Shown in pieces: positions 6,809 to 16,123 of a stretch of 21,639 nt of DNA. This stretch comes from Balneolales bacterium (GTDB lineage Bacteria > Bacteroidota > Rhodothermia > Balneolales > Natronogracilivirgulaceae), in contig SLQC01000330.1 in assembly GCA_007131625.1 (NCBI GenBank), positions 1-21,639 of the forward strand, read 5' to 3'. Every line of letters begins with the position of its first letter. The first letter of the stretch is position 1. The notes beneath the pieces are model-generated. The model was given only the letters and a program-made list of their open reading frames with translations, was not told the DNA's origin and did no database searches. The position numbers and the translations under genes are program-made.

Positions 6809-7747
6809 TCAGGTAGAATTGTCTGACCGTCCGGAAACCGCATGGTTATTATGAGTCATTCCGGCAATTGTCCGGTCCCTGTCAAAGTAGAAATCCATAC
6901 GCCCCAAAACAATACCGGCAAAACCGACCTGCGAGATCCATGTTCGGCTGCCGTCCCGTTTTTCAAACAACTCGGGCTCATCCATGAAAGTATGCGTATG
7001 GCCTCCGATGATCAGATCGATCCCGTCCACCTTTTCGGCCACCACACGGTCACTGACGCGGTCGTCATTATAGCGATATCCGATATGGCTCAGGCAGATG
7101 ACCATATCGCATTGGTGATAACTCTTGAGCCTGTCGACCATGTCGCTGGAAATCTCAAAAGGATCAAGATACCGGACCCCCCGGTGAAGATGTGGCAGTA
7201 CAAGATTCTCAAAATTCACACCCAGTCCAAAGATGCCGATCTTCACTCCTCCTACTCTCCGAATGATAAATTTCTGAACCTGGAATCCCATGCGTGTGGA
7301 GCCAAAATCATAATTTGATGTGACAAACGGGAAACTCGCTTTGTCCATCACTTTTTCGAATCCGGAGACTCCGTTGTCAAACTCATGATTGCCGATCGTA
7401 GTTGCATCATAGCCCATTTTAGACATGATTTCAAAATTCAGTGCACCTTTATATTTATTAAAGTACGGTGTTCCATGGAAGACATCACCGGCGTCCAGTA
7501 GCAGACTGTCTGGATTTTCTTTTCGAATCTGCCTCACCAGTGCCGCACGCCGGGCTACTCCACCCATTCCTGCATATTTCGGGACGGATTCGGGTAAGGG
7601 TTCTAAATGTGAATGGGTGTCATTGGTATGCAAAATTGTTACACGAATCTGGTTTCCGGCTGATGCGTATGCATTTGGAATGAATCCGCCCAATCCCGCC
7701 CCGGCACCCAGAATCGAGGCATTTCTAATAAACGTTCTGCGCTTCAT
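6809..7747 (-). CDS. Tat-exported metallophosphatase, N-terminal half of a split 5'-nucleotidase
   Basis: A 312-residue protein. The Tat signal MKRRTFIRNASILGAGAGLGG is followed by the metallophosphatase motifs of the UshA/5'-nucleotidase family: TNDTHSH (41-47, ligands Asp43 and His45), DAGD (85-88), GNHEFD (119-124), SHIG (220-223) and GGHTHTF (248-254). These build the two-metal site that hydrolyses phosphate monoesters. The C-terminal substrate-binding domain of the full enzyme is absent; it is encoded by the gene just upstream (7828-8592), 80 bases away and on the same strand. Likely role: periplasmic release of phosphate from nucleotides, probably together with that partner. Confidence 0.9.
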   Translation of the reverse strand: MKRRTFIRNASILGAGAGLGGFIPNAYASAGNQIRVTILHTNDTHSHLEPLPESVPKYAGMGGVARRAALVRQIRKENPDSLLLDAGDVFHGTPYFNKYKGALNFEIMSKMGYDATTIGNHEFDNGVSGFEKVMDKASFPFVTSNYDFGSTRMGFQVQKFIIRRVGGVKIGIFGLGVNFENLVLPHLHRGVRYLDPFEISSDMVDRLKSYHQCDMVICLSHIGYRYNDDRVSDRVVAEKVDGIDLIIGGHTHTFMDEPELFEKRDGSRTWISQVGFAGIVLGRMDFYFDRDRTIAGMTHNNHAVSGRSDNST

Positions 7748-7827
7748 AACATATCAGCTAATTCGTTTCGCAACCTTTCAGTTACTGCACTTATTTAATT
7801 GTCCATTACTGTGTATTTCGAAACATC

Positions 7828-8592
7828 TTAATTCCGCACCCGCTGATCCACATACGGAGAAATGGTTTCTTGTGCCCAGAGATAATCTTTCAGAGCGTCG
7901 CGTATCAGCACATCAAAATTTCGGCGTTCAACCGGCTCCCAAAGTGTGGGGACATCCCCACCACCGTCGGCCAACCAGGTACTGGTCGCCACCCAGTAAT
8001 ACCGATTCGGATCCAAATTCATTGAATCCACCAGAATATCACGTGCAGTGCCATCGACTATCCTGAACCGGATACCACTGACCGGCTCACCGTTAACAGC
8101 CGCCAGTTCCCGGGCAATTTTCTCCAGCTGTGTACCGGAAAATTTCAGAACCGTGATTTTGTTCTCGGAAGGAATCAAGTAGTAAATATGCCCAACCGTA
8201 ATCTCCCCTTCCGGCAGTGGCACCTGGAGTCCCCCGTTATTTATCACACTGACATGTACGTTTGCCCGCATTTCCGCTATTGCGCGATAACGGACGATAT
8301 CTGCGACCAGATTGCCCAACGCCCCTTCAGGAACTGCACTCTCAAACGGACCTTCGCTTACGGTCAGTACCTGGCCCATTGAATTTTCCATATCCCGGAT
8401 ATAGGGAGCAATGTATGCACTCACTTTTTCGTCGTCTTCAATATCCGCGTCGATTTCATAGTATGTATGTGATTCATCAGCAGGTGTGTGGACATAAAGG
8501 TAGTCAGATGATCCACAGGAACTGACAAACAGGGTAATGAACAGAAGGATTAGCTTTCGAAGGAACTGTTTTAGAGCGGATATTCGAATCAT
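7828..8592 (-). CDS. 5'-nucleotidase C-terminal-domain lipoprotein, partner of the split enzyme
   Basis: A 254-residue protein. The signal ends LFVSSC with Cys26 as the lipid anchor. The remainder is the 5'-nucleotidase C-terminal domain: ALGNLVADIV (91-100), VINNGGLQ (116-123) and STWLADGGGD (204-213). In UshA-type enzymes the N-GG-R segment helps bind the nucleotide; here the Arg position is Gln (GGLQ), which may change specificity. The gene precedes the metallophosphatase gene in transcription order, the reverse of domain order in the fused enzyme. The lipoprotein would be membrane-held and the phosphatase Tat-exported, so a complex at the periplasmic membrane face is likely but inferred. 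Confidence 0.85.
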   Translation of the reverse strand: MIRISALKQFLRKLILLFITLFVSSCGSSDYLYVHTPADESHTYYEIDADIEDDEKVSAYIAPYIRDMENSMGQVLTVSEGPFESAVPEGALGNLVADIVRYRAIAEMRANVHVSVINNGGLQVPLPEGEITVGHIYYLIPSENKITVLKFSGTQLEKIARELAAVNGEPVSGIRFRIVDGTARDILVDSMNLDPNRYYWVATSTWLADGGGDVPTLWEPVERRNFDVLIRDALKDYLWAQETISPYVDQRVRN

Positions 8593-8668
8593 TCTTTACA
8601 ATTGAATGTGTCGGGATGTCGAGTTAGTCGAGTCGGTCGCATCAGTTGTATTATTGGCAGTTATTACC

Positions 8669-8676
8669 GTGATCAC
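8669..8676. promoter_or_regulatory. GTGATCAC palindrome upstream of the split-nucleotidase genes
   Basis: A perfect 8-bp palindrome 77 bases upstream of the lipoprotein start, followed by further GTGA repeats (8679-8698). It loosely resembles half-sites of Crp/Fnr-type regulators but does not have their spacing. Speculative. Confidence 0.15.
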
Positions 8677-8700
8677 AGTGACAGTGATGCAAGCATTCCG

Positions 8701-9591
8701 TTATCTGTTGCGCATACGGTTGAATAGCATCTGCTGGAAATTCACTCTCTGATACCTTTCCGGGATACGAAAGAGCGATTGATCGAGTGTTTGCGGGGAA
8801 ATATCTTCAAAGTTGAGGATTTCGGCAAGTTGTCCGCCATTCCAGTGTTCAGCCCGAATCGGCAGTCTGTTTTCATCCAGCCAATCGGTGGACGGGAGGC
8901 CGGATAAAATGGTGTGCCTGGTCAGCCAGCTTTCCGACAACATACCCCAGTCGATAGAGAGCTCCTCCGTAACCCAGACATGCCACTCCGCGACACTGTC
9001 TTCGGCTTTGACAATCCATTTTTGGGAGGGGTATCCCTGAATGATCTGGTTTTCAGATGTCTCTTCCATGCTGATTTCGGGTGAATCAGCGGATTGACCG
9101 ATATTCGCGCCCCGCATGGACTCAAGCATGCTGATCATCTGCTGCAACTCCTGTTTGTTCATCGTCACCGCTTGTTGATCGGCCGTAAAAAAGACAAAAT
9201 CCTCACTTATTTGTCGAATCAGAATTGACTCGGCACTAATATTTCCGAGCAGATCAATCCCCCCCGCTTCCGACCTTTCCAGCATTATATAATCAGGATG
9301 GATAAGTAGCGGCGTCCGGGACACGAGTTCCTCACTTCCGTTAGAGGAGACAATATACCGGGAGAAATTAATTTTTCCTTCGAAGGAGTTGCTCCCTGCT
9401 GTCGTGGATGTACCGGCCGAATAAGCGTAAAATACGCAGTTTGATGCACCGGTCAGCATAATAAGTAAAAGCAGAATGAACGAACGGAGCAGACAATCGG
9501 GCGAGATACCGATATTCAGACAGGCAGTCAGTATTCCCGGCTTCCGGTGGGTGATGCAGTCTGTATCCCGGGGAAAAAGTGAAGCTTTCAT
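8701..9591 (-). CDS. Exported protein resembling DUF4412
   Basis: 296 residues from the ATG at 9591; the open frame extends to another ATG at 9633. The later start is preferred because its context (TAAACATATGAAA) is the same as that of serpin 2, but neither has a clear SD. A strong hydrophobic segment (LLRSFILLLLIMLTGA) follows an unusually long n-region. The mature part starts with FEGKINFSRYI, then short strands, a Met-rich helix (MNKQELQQMISMLESM), YPSQKWIVK and a W-x-W strand (WHVWVTEEL). This order matches the DUF4412/LolA-like fold of Bacteroidota exported proteins of unknown role. It stands alone between the nucleotidase pair and mnmA. Confidence 0.55.
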   Translation of the reverse strand: MKASLFPRDTDCITHRKPGILTACLNIGISPDCLLRSFILLLLIMLTGASNCVFYAYSAGTSTTAGSNSFEGKINFSRYIVSSNGSEELVSRTPLLIHPDYIMLERSEAGGIDLLGNISAESILIRQISEDFVFFTADQQAVTMNKQELQQMISMLESMRGANIGQSADSPEISMEETSENQIIQGYPSQKWIVKAEDSVAEWHVWVTEELSIDWGMLSESWLTRHTILSGLPSTDWLDENRLPIRAEHWNGGQLAEILNFEDISPQTLDQSLFRIPERYQRVNFQQMLFNRMRNR

Positions 9592-9696
9592 ATGTTTATA
9601 AATTGAATTTTCAGGGTTACTTGGAGCAACCATGAGTTACGATCATGCTGGTGTGTACTGAAACCTCAGCAGGGTGATACATGCTTGGGTTTTAAT

Positions 9697-10833
9697 TTAG
9701 ACAGTGGAAATAAATTCATCAAAAACGGGTTCGACTGCTTTGTAGATCCATCCGCCGCTAATTACATCGTCACCTTCGTACACTACGAGCGCTTGGCCCG
9801 GTGTAATGGCAGTCCGGCCTTCGGGGAATCGAACGGTTATCTCATCGTCACCATTTTGGGTCAGGAATCCCGGTTCACCGGTATCATTATAGCGGATAGC
9901 GGCATTTATCGGCATCTCTGTTTCGTTGATGCGTTCGTATTTGCCCATGACAATATTCCGGGCTATAGCCGTCGTGTTGACCAACTCCGATTCATCACCG
10001 ACGGTAATGGTATTGGTTTCCGGATCAATATGGGTGACGTAGACCGGTTTGCCCATGGCGAGGTGAAGGCCGCGCCGCTGCCCGATCGTGTAGAATGGGT
10101 ATCCCTTGTGTTTACCGAGTACATTGCCGTGCCGATCCACAAACAGCCCGCCATCGACTTTAACCTGCAGCCCGTCTACCCTGTCGCTTAGAAAGCGGCG
10201 GTAGTCGTTGTCAGGCACAAAACAGATCTCGTATGAGTCTTTTTTATTGGCGACATTGAAAAGCTCGAAATCGGTGGCAAATTGTCGGATTTCCGATTTT
10301 TTAAATCGGCCCAGTGGAAAACGAGTTCGTGCCAGATGTGTCTGTTCCACACCCCAGAGTGCGTAGGATTGATCTTTGTCGACATCTTTTCCCCGGGATA
10401 TCACATAACGACCGTTTTCCTCACGTACGTTAGCGTAATGCCCCGTTGCAATTAAGTCACATCCCAGTTTGTCAGCGCGTTTGAGCAGTGCCGCCCATTT
10501 AATATGGGTGTTGCAAAGCACACACGGATTGGGAGTGCGACCCTGCATATACTCCTCCACAAACCGGTCAATGACCCAGTCGCCGAATTCATCGCGAATA
10601 TCTACAATAAAATGGTTGAAACCGAATCGAGCCGCAATCTCACGAGCGTCATTCATCGATTCGAGTGTGCAGCATCCCGTCTCTTTGTTGGTTTTACCTC
10701 CGCTTTGTGCGTAGTCCCAGGTTTTCATGGTGATGCCGATCACTTCATACCCTTGTTCACTAAGCATAACAGCCGCTACCGAAGAATCGACTCCGCCACT
10801 CATTGCAACCAAAACGCGTCCTTTCGAACTCAT
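9697..10833 (-). CDS. mnmA: tRNA-uridine 2-sulfurtransferase MnmA
   Basis: A 378-residue protein with the PP-loop SGGVDSS (12-18) for ATP, which adenylates U34 of tRNA(Lys/Glu/Gln). Catalytic cysteines are in place: Cys104 in NPCVLCN (102-108) and Cys204 in YEICFV (201-206), between which the persulfide sulfur is handled. GHYA (131-134), DQSYALW (154-160) and IGQRRGL further on complete the family signature. AAGGA precedes the ATG by about five bases. It follows thrC on the same strand after 204 bases, so it may have its own promoter. Cytosolic; acts with a cysteine desulfurase not in the window. Confidence 0.97.
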   Translation of the reverse strand: MSSKGRVLVAMSGGVDSSVAAVMLSEQGYEVIGITMKTWDYAQSGGKTNKETGCCTLESMNDAREIAARFGFNHFIVDIRDEFGDWVIDRFVEEYMQGRTPNPCVLCNTHIKWAALLKRADKLGCDLIATGHYANVREENGRYVISRGKDVDKDQSYALWGVEQTHLARTRFPLGRFKKSEIRQFATDFELFNVANKKDSYEICFVPDNDYRRFLSDRVDGLQVKVDGGLFVDRHGNVLGKHKGYPFYTIGQRRGLHLAMGKPVYVTHIDPETNTITVGDESELVNTTAIARNIVMGKYERINETEMPINAAIRYNDTGEPGFLTQNGDDEITVRFPEGRTAITPGQALVVYEGDDVISGGWIYKAVEPVFDEFISTV

Positions 10834-11037
10834 TCTTCCTTAACTTTAAACTTTTAAATTTTCGAACTTTGAAAGATATCGTTTTTTACTCCACCATAAA
10901 CGTCCTGTTTGCCAATTTAGTTTTTATCAGTATTTTAAACGGCCGCATAGAAGTAAACGAAATGATTGTCCTTATTCAAGGTGCTTATTTCTTATCGGCG
11001 TGTCAATTAATGCCCCTGGTGATTACCAATAATATCC

Positions 11038-12336
11038 CTATCGTAACAAAACGGCTCTTACCGCTTCCATATTTGCCGGAATAGAGATGGATTTAACGGT
11101 TCGTTCCGCCATCTCTTTTAGCCTTTCTGGCATCTGTAAGGCTCCGGGAATCAGCCTGTCGATGGTTTCGGGAAATTTTGCGGGATGAGCGGTTGACAGA
11201 ATGAGTCCCCTTTCCCCTTTTCTCAGATCATCACGGCAACCCAGATAGCCTACAGCCGTGTGGGGATCCATCAGATAGCCGTATTTATTCCAAACGCTGA
11301 CAATGGCCTCTCCGGTCTGTTCATCATCATACCAGGCTCCGTGAACATCCTGTGCCATCGCCCGGTGATCATGATCATACAGAGCCAACATCCGATCGAA
11401 ATTACTGGGATTTCCTACATCCATGGCGTTGGAAATGGTTCTTATTGATGTCTGTGGTCGAAAAATACCGTCCTGAAGATAATCCGGCACGATATGGTTA
11501 CTGTTGGTTGCTGCGACAAATCGTTTAACCGGAAGACCCAGTTTATACGCCAGAAGTCCCGCCGTCAGGTTGCCGAAATTGCCGCTTGGGACCGAACAGA
11601 CCAGCGAAGAATATGATTCATCCGCACCGGTCAGTCTGGCGACAGCATGGATATAATAGATCATCTGTGGCAGCAGGCGGGCGATATTAATCGAATTTGC
11701 AGTAGTCAGTTGCTTTCCGGACCGAATTTGCTCATCGATGAAGCAGGCTTTGACAAGTCGCTGGCAATCGTCAAAAGTTCCGTCTACTTTGAGGGCGGTG
11801 ATATTTTCACCAAGTGTGGCGAACTGCTTTTCCTGTAGCGAACTGACCTGGCCACCCGGATAGAAAACATACACTTCCACACCCGGGGTTTTGTAAAATC
11901 CGTGCGCTACCGCTGCTCCGGTGTCGCCCGAAGTCGCTGTTACTATGGTGATCGTCTCCCCCTGCTCCTGTGCCATCACGGAGAGCATTGCCGCCATGGT
12001 ACGGGCACCAAAATCCTTAAATGCAAGTGTTGGACCGTGAAAAAGTTCGAGAATAAATGTATCATCGTCCAATCCGACTACAGGAGCATCAAAGGTAAAC
12101 GCCCGTTCGGTGATATCGTCCAGTTGCGACGGATTGAAATTTTCCTTGAGCAGCTTATCGAAAACCCGGCGGGCAACATCGGAGATACTTTTATCATGCA
12201 TTTCAGCCCAGAAAGACCTGGGGAGAACAGGAATCGATTCAGGCAGATAAAGTCCGCCGTCCGGTGCGAGGCCCCGTTTCACGGCAGTTCGGAAATCAAT
12301 GCGTTCGGTACTTTGGCCGGTGCTGACAAGGTTCAT
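11038..12336 (-). CDS. thrC: Threonine synthase
   Basis: 432 residues from the ATG at 12336; a GTG at 12375 would add 13 residues, but MNLVSTGQSTERIDFRTAV begins where threonine synthases normally begin. Motifs: GLAPDGGLYLPE (22-33), the PLP lysine Lys107 in GPTLAFKDFGAR, the phosphate-binding TATSGDTGAAV and CSVPSGNFGNLTAG. It converts O-phosphohomoserine to threonine, the last step of the pathway whose earlier enzymes lie just upstream. No SD is seen before 12336, but a 23-codon ORF ends in an ATGA overlap with this start, so translation may be coupled. Cytosolic. Confidence 0.96.
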   Translation of the reverse strand: MNLVSTGQSTERIDFRTAVKRGLAPDGGLYLPESIPVLPRSFWAEMHDKSISDVARRVFDKLLKENFNPSQLDDITERAFTFDAPVVGLDDDTFILELFHGPTLAFKDFGARTMAAMLSVMAQEQGETITIVTATSGDTGAAVAHGFYKTPGVEVYVFYPGGQVSSLQEKQFATLGENITALKVDGTFDDCQRLVKACFIDEQIRSGKQLTTANSINIARLLPQMIYYIHAVARLTGADESYSSLVCSVPSGNFGNLTAGLLAYKLGLPVKRFVAATNSNHIVPDYLQDGIFRPQTSIRTISNAMDVGNPSNFDRMLALYDHDHRAMAQDVHGAWYDDEQTGEAIVSVWNKYGYLMDPHTAVGYLGCRDDLRKGERGLILSTAHPAKFPETIDRLIPGALQMPERLKEMAERTVKSISIPANMEAVRAVLLR

Positions 12337-12404
12337 ATTAAGTGACGGCTGTTGTTTGTTGATGTCCCGTCGCACTGCATCATTAACAGTGACGGAATGC
12401 GCAT
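12333..12404 (-). CDS. Possible 23-codon leader ORF coupled to thrC
   Basis: ATG at 12404 with AAGG four bases upstream; its TGA overlaps the thrC ATG as ATGA. The encoded peptide, MRIPSLLMMQCDGTSTNNSR plus three residues, matches nothing I know. The overlap and the lack of an SD at thrC make a coupling role plausible. It could be chance. Confidence 0.25.
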   Translation of the reverse strand: MRIPSLLMMQCDGTSTNNSRHLI

Positions 12405-12499
12405 AAACCTTATACGCATGATTAAATTATAATTCCGGTGCGGCTGTATTGTTCAAAATGTTAGAATGAACGGATAATAAGCCGGTACGTATGAGTTAT

Positions 12500-13474
12500 T
12501 TAAAACTCCGGTGAGACGGGGTCTTCGCCGGGAGCAAGTACTCTCGGACCCTGTCTGTTTACCGTAGAAACGTAAATATCGCTATCGAGCTGCAGTGCTG
12601 AAAATGCCTGTTTCATTGCTAACCCCACCTCCCTGGCCTTTTCATGGGAAGTGCTGAGTGCAAAGACCGAAGGCCCCGATCCTGAAATGCTGCATCCGAG
12701 AGCTCCCGAAACCAGGGCAGCCTGCTTCACCCGGTCGAATCCAGGTATAAGCAGCGAACGGACCGGCTCAAAAATGATATCATTCAGTGACCGGCTGATC
12801 AGCTGAAAGTCGGATTTGGAGAGACCGGCGATCAATCCGGCCAGGTTACTCCACTGAATAACAGCGTCTTCCAGCTTGATATGCTTGCGCAAAATCCGGC
12901 GGGAATCCTCAGTACGAAGCTCGATATGGGGATGAAGGACAGTGCAGTAGAGATTGTCGGGATACTCAATGCTAACTACATCAAGCGGCTTGTAGCTGCG
13001 AATGAGCGCAAAACCACCCAACAGCCCCGGTGCGACATTGTCTGCATGAGGTGATCCGCAAGCGCTGGCCTCTGCTATCATGGCAAACGGAAGCAAATCT
13101 CCTTTTTGCATCGGTTCACCGAGCAGCAGGTTAGTGGCAAACAAAGCCCCGACCGAGCTTGCAGCGCTCGATCCAAGTCCGCTTCCCAACGGCATTCGTT
13201 TATGAACTACGATATCAACCCCACTACCACCGCCCAACTCTTTGAAAAATGCCATTACTGCGACACTGGCGGTATTTTTATCCGCTTCCAGAGGTAGTCG
13301 CCCGTTGTCACCGGTAATACCGGTAATCCGCACTTTATCATCGTCACGAAGTGTGACTTCCACAATGTCGCCAGGTTGGTTGATGGCAAACCCGAGGGAG
13401 TCGAAACCGCAGGCGACATTTGCGACAGTTGCCGGTGCAAACACACGGACAGTTTTTTGAGAAGTGGATGTCAT
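12500..13474 (-). CDS. thrB: Homoserine kinase
   Basis: A 324-residue GHMP kinase. The N-terminus FAPATVANVACGFDSLGFA (12-30) and the ATP loop PLGSGLGSSAAS (95-106) are diagnostic, and GCSISGSGPSVFAL is the third GHMP motif. It phosphorylates L-homoserine to O-phosphohomoserine, the substrate of ThrC encoded 163 bases downstream. It follows thrA after 67 bases on the same strand. Length and motifs are normal; nothing is missing. Cytosolic. Confidence 0.96.
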   Translation of the reverse strand: MTSTSQKTVRVFAPATVANVACGFDSLGFAINQPGDIVEVTLRDDDKVRITGITGDNGRLPLEADKNTASVAVMAFFKELGGGSGVDIVVHKRMPLGSGLGSSAASSVGALFATNLLLGEPMQKGDLLPFAMIAEASACGSPHADNVAPGLLGGFALIRSYKPLDVVSIEYPDNLYCTVLHPHIELRTEDSRRILRKHIKLEDAVIQWSNLAGLIAGLSKSDFQLISRSLNDIIFEPVRSLLIPGFDRVKQAALVSGALGCSISGSGPSVFALSTSHEKAREVGLAMKQAFSALQLDSDIYVSTVNRQGPRVLAPGEDPVSPEF

Positions 13475-13541
13475 GGGTATCTGTTAATATAGAGCATTCG
13501 GACTTTTTGCCGGATCACTTTTTATGATCGAATTACATTTT

Positions 13542-15989
13542 TTACCGTATCACTTTGAGGATGTCGGAAAGAACGCCATTGGCTGTAACCACCGGCCCCG
13601 CCCCCGGACCTTTGATAACGAGCGGACTGTCTGAGTAGGCATCTGTGGTGATGGTAATCATATTTTCGGATTCCTTCAGTGAAAAAGTGGAATGATCAGG
13701 TGATACGCCGGTAACTTTGACACTTAGTTCATCTTTGTCCATGACCGCTAAATAACGGAGAACTTCACCATTAGACCTCGCACGTTGTAAACGTTCTTCA
13801 AATACATCGTCATAGTCGCGCAATGCCAACAGAAACGCATCGGGACTAAGGTCACCCCGAAGCTCTTCCGGCACCAGGTTTTCCACCTGAATATCTTTCA
13901 ACGACACTTCACGCCCGGTAATACGGGCAAGGATCAGCAGTTTCCGGGCGGCGTCCATACCGTTCAAATCGTCCCTCGGATCCGGTTCCGTATATCCGTT
14001 TTCACGTGCGATGCCCACCAGTTCACTGAATGATTTGTTGCCGTCGAACCGGTTGAACAGATAGCTAAGCGTACCGGAGAAAACACCTTCTATTCGATGA
14101 ATTCGATCACCGGTCGCTACTCGCTCACGAACTGCCTGTACGAATGGAAGTCCTGCTCCAACATTCGTTTCATAGAGAAAATAGGTGCTATTATCGCGGG
14201 CGAGGTCAGACAATTTACGAAAAACGGAGTAATTACCGGTATTCCCTTTTTTATTCGGGGTGACCACAGCGATACTTCTACTCAAAAACTGTTCATACCA
14301 TGCAGGTATGTCCTCACTGGCCGTAGCATCCACAATCACGGTATGGGGCGACTGATGTTTGTGAATAAATTCCATCAGTTTTTCCATATTGACTTCAAGA
14401 TCGGAGCTGTTCAGTTGCTTTTCCCAATTCATGCCGGGTATACCCTGTTCGTCAAGCAACATTTTCCGACTGTTGACAAGTCCGGTTATCCGCAAATCAA
14501 GGAGCCGTTCATTCAGGAACCAATCCTGACGACTGTAGATATCATCTATAAGCTTCTTTCCAATCAGACCGGTACCGATTACATAAATATGAGCCGTTCG
14601 CCGGGCACCGTAGAAAAATTCGTTGTGGATCACGCGTAGCGCCTTCTGCTTGTCACTCCGGCGAATGACAGCGGAAATATTGAGCTCGGATGAGCCTTGG
14701 GCGATAGCCGAAATGTTGATTCGGCTTTGGCCGAGCGCCTGAAATACTTTTCCGGCAATACCGGGAGTCTGGCGCATGTTTTCTCCGACCACAGCGATAA
14801 TACTCAAATCCTTTTCGATGAAGATATCAGCCACACGTCTAACCGACAACTCGTGTTGTAACTCTTTTTGCAACAATTGCCGGGCTCTGGAGACATCTTT
14901 CGGGGTTACAGCGAGACAGACCGAATGTTCGGACGATGCCTGTGTAATAAGGATGATATTGATCCGTCCGGCGGCCAATGCACCGAATATCCGCTGGGCT
15001 ATACCGGCCATCCCGACCAGGCCACTCCCCTGAATCCGGATCAGAGCGACACTGTCGATTGATGATATCCCTTTTATGATATGTTCCCGGCTTTCGTCGA
15101 TTCGACCGACAATCGTGCCTGGAAATGATGGATTCAGCGTATTCTTGATGCGAATGGGAATCTGGCTGTTCATAGCCGGCTCGATGGTCGGCGGGTGAAT
15201 CACCTTAGCCCCAAAATGAGATAACTCCATCGCTTCTTCATAGGAGATTACATCCATTGAAAACGCCTCTTTGACAACTCGTGGGTCAGCAGTCAGAACT
15301 CCATCCACATCGGTCCAGATCTGCAATTCCTCAGCCCCCAGTGCGGAAGCAAATATAGAAGCAGTATAATCGGATCCACCCCGGCCAAGTGTTGTAGTCA
15401 CTCCGTCTTCGCTAGCAGCAATAAATCCAGTTACGACCTGCAACCCGGGATGTCCTGCAAAATAGGCTTTGATATTGGAAACGGTCCTTTTCATGTCCAC
15501 TTCAGCATTGCCGAACTGATCGTCAGTGACTATGACCTCCCGGGCGTCCAGATAGTCACAGGAGATACCGTAACGGCGAAAAGCGAGATGAATAATATAA
15601 TTGGACAACCGTTCACCGAAACTGGTGATGAAGTCCATACTTCTGGGCGTCAGTTCCTTCACCAGATAGACCCCCTGGAGGATATCTTCGAGATCGTTCA
15701 GCATAAATTTGACGCCGGCGATCGCATGGCTCTGTTCAGAGGTGGTAAGCATCTGACGAACGACATCGATGTGACGCCCTTCCAGGCTGCCAAGATCGTG
15801 TGTGTAACTGTCGTCTCCACTTCCGGCGCGCTCAGCCATGGAAATAAGTTGATCGGTTACACCCTGAAATGCGGAAAACACCACCACACGGCATTTTTCT
15901 TTTTCCACCGCTTCGGAAAACCAGGATGCGATGCCCTTGATTCGATCCGGTGTTCCAACCGACGAACCACCAAACTTGAATACCTTCAT
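13542..15989 (-). CDS. thrA: Bifunctional aspartokinase / homoserine dehydrogenase I
   Basis: An 815-residue fusion. The aspartokinase part has KFGGSSVG (5-12), SFGERLS (123-129) and the GFIAASEDGVTTTLGRGGSD region (188-207). Two ACT regulatory domains follow at about 313-388 and 395-458. The homoserine dehydrogenase part starts near 465 with the NAD(P) loop VIGTGLIGKKL (470-480), then NVGAGLPF, GVFSGTLSYLFN and DLNGMDAARKLLILAR with the conserved catalytic lysine. It makes aspartyl-phosphate and later reduces aspartate semialdehyde; the enzyme between, Asd, is not here. ACT domains imply feedback control by threonine, as in E. coli ThrA. First gene of the thrABC run, with a structured leader. 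Confidence 0.96.
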   Translation of the reverse strand: MKVFKFGGSSVGTPDRIKGIASWFSEAVEKEKCRVVVFSAFQGVTDQLISMAERAGSGDDSYTHDLGSLEGRHIDVVRQMLTTSEQSHAIAGVKFMLNDLEDILQGVYLVKELTPRSMDFITSFGERLSNYIIHLAFRRYGISCDYLDAREVIVTDDQFGNAEVDMKRTVSNIKAYFAGHPGLQVVTGFIAASEDGVTTTLGRGGSDYTASIFASALGAEELQIWTDVDGVLTADPRVVKEAFSMDVISYEEAMELSHFGAKVIHPPTIEPAMNSQIPIRIKNTLNPSFPGTIVGRIDESREHIIKGISSIDSVALIRIQGSGLVGMAGIAQRIFGALAAGRINIILITQASSEHSVCLAVTPKDVSRARQLLQKELQHELSVRRVADIFIEKDLSIIAVVGENMRQTPGIAGKVFQALGQSRINISAIAQGSSELNISAVIRRSDKQKALRVIHNEFFYGARRTAHIYVIGTGLIGKKLIDDIYSRQDWFLNERLLDLRITGLVNSRKMLLDEQGIPGMNWEKQLNSSDLEVNMEKLMEFIHKHQSPHTVIVDATASEDIPAWYEQFLSRSIAVVTPNKKGNTGNYSVFRKLSDLARDNSTYFLYETNVGAGLPFVQAVRERVATGDRIHRIEGVFSGTLSYLFNRFDGNKSFSELVGIARENGYTEPDPRDDLNGMDAARKLLILARITGREVSLKDIQVENLVPEELRGDLSPDAFLLALRDYDDVFEERLQRARSNGEVLRYLAVMDKDELSVKVTGVSPDHSTFSLKESENMITITTDAYSDSPLVIKGPGAGPVVTANGVLSDILKVIR

Positions 15990-16031
15990 CTGCTTTTGTG
16001 CGTTTAACTGCCTGATATATTTTTAAATTTA

Positions 16032-16061
16032 TTATTCTGTCTGGTCAGGTGTCAGTATCAT
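16032..16061 (-). CDS. 9-codon leader ORF upstream of thrA
   Basis: ATG at 16061 preceded by GAGGAG at ideal spacing, encoding MILTPDQTE and stopping 42 bases before thrA. The SD is stronger than that of thrA itself. Two Thr and one Ile in nine codons fit only weakly with Thr/Ile attenuation; the E. coli thr leader has many more. Start and SD lie in the loop of the hairpin 16045-16093. Confidence 0.35.
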   Translation of the reverse strand: MILTPDQTE

Positions 16062-16093
16062 CCGTCTCCTCTGATTACTGATATACCACCTGA
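16045..16093 (-). promoter_or_regulatory. Leader hairpin of thrA with SD in its loop
   Basis: TCAGGTG (16045-16051) pairs with CACCTGA (16087-16093), and TCAGTA (16052-16057) with TACTGA (16076-16081), leaving a five-base bulge (16082-16086). That is 13 base pairs. The apical loop, about 18 bases, carries the SD and ATG of the 9-codon ORF. It could be an attenuator element, a protein operator read as dsDNA, or an mRNA switch. No long T-run follows, so it is not itself a terminator. Confidence 0.45.
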
Positions 16094-16123
16094 TACAGTC
16101 CTTTATTCTCGGATTCCAGCCTC

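Noticed and set aside
7353..7365. TTCGAATCC-like T-arm sequence
   Set aside because: It lies inside the metallophosphatase coding region and no acceptor or anticodon arms fit around it.
10803..11084. Plus-strand ORF between mnmA and thrC
   Set aside because: It overlaps the ends of both well-supported genes on the opposite strand and has no motif.
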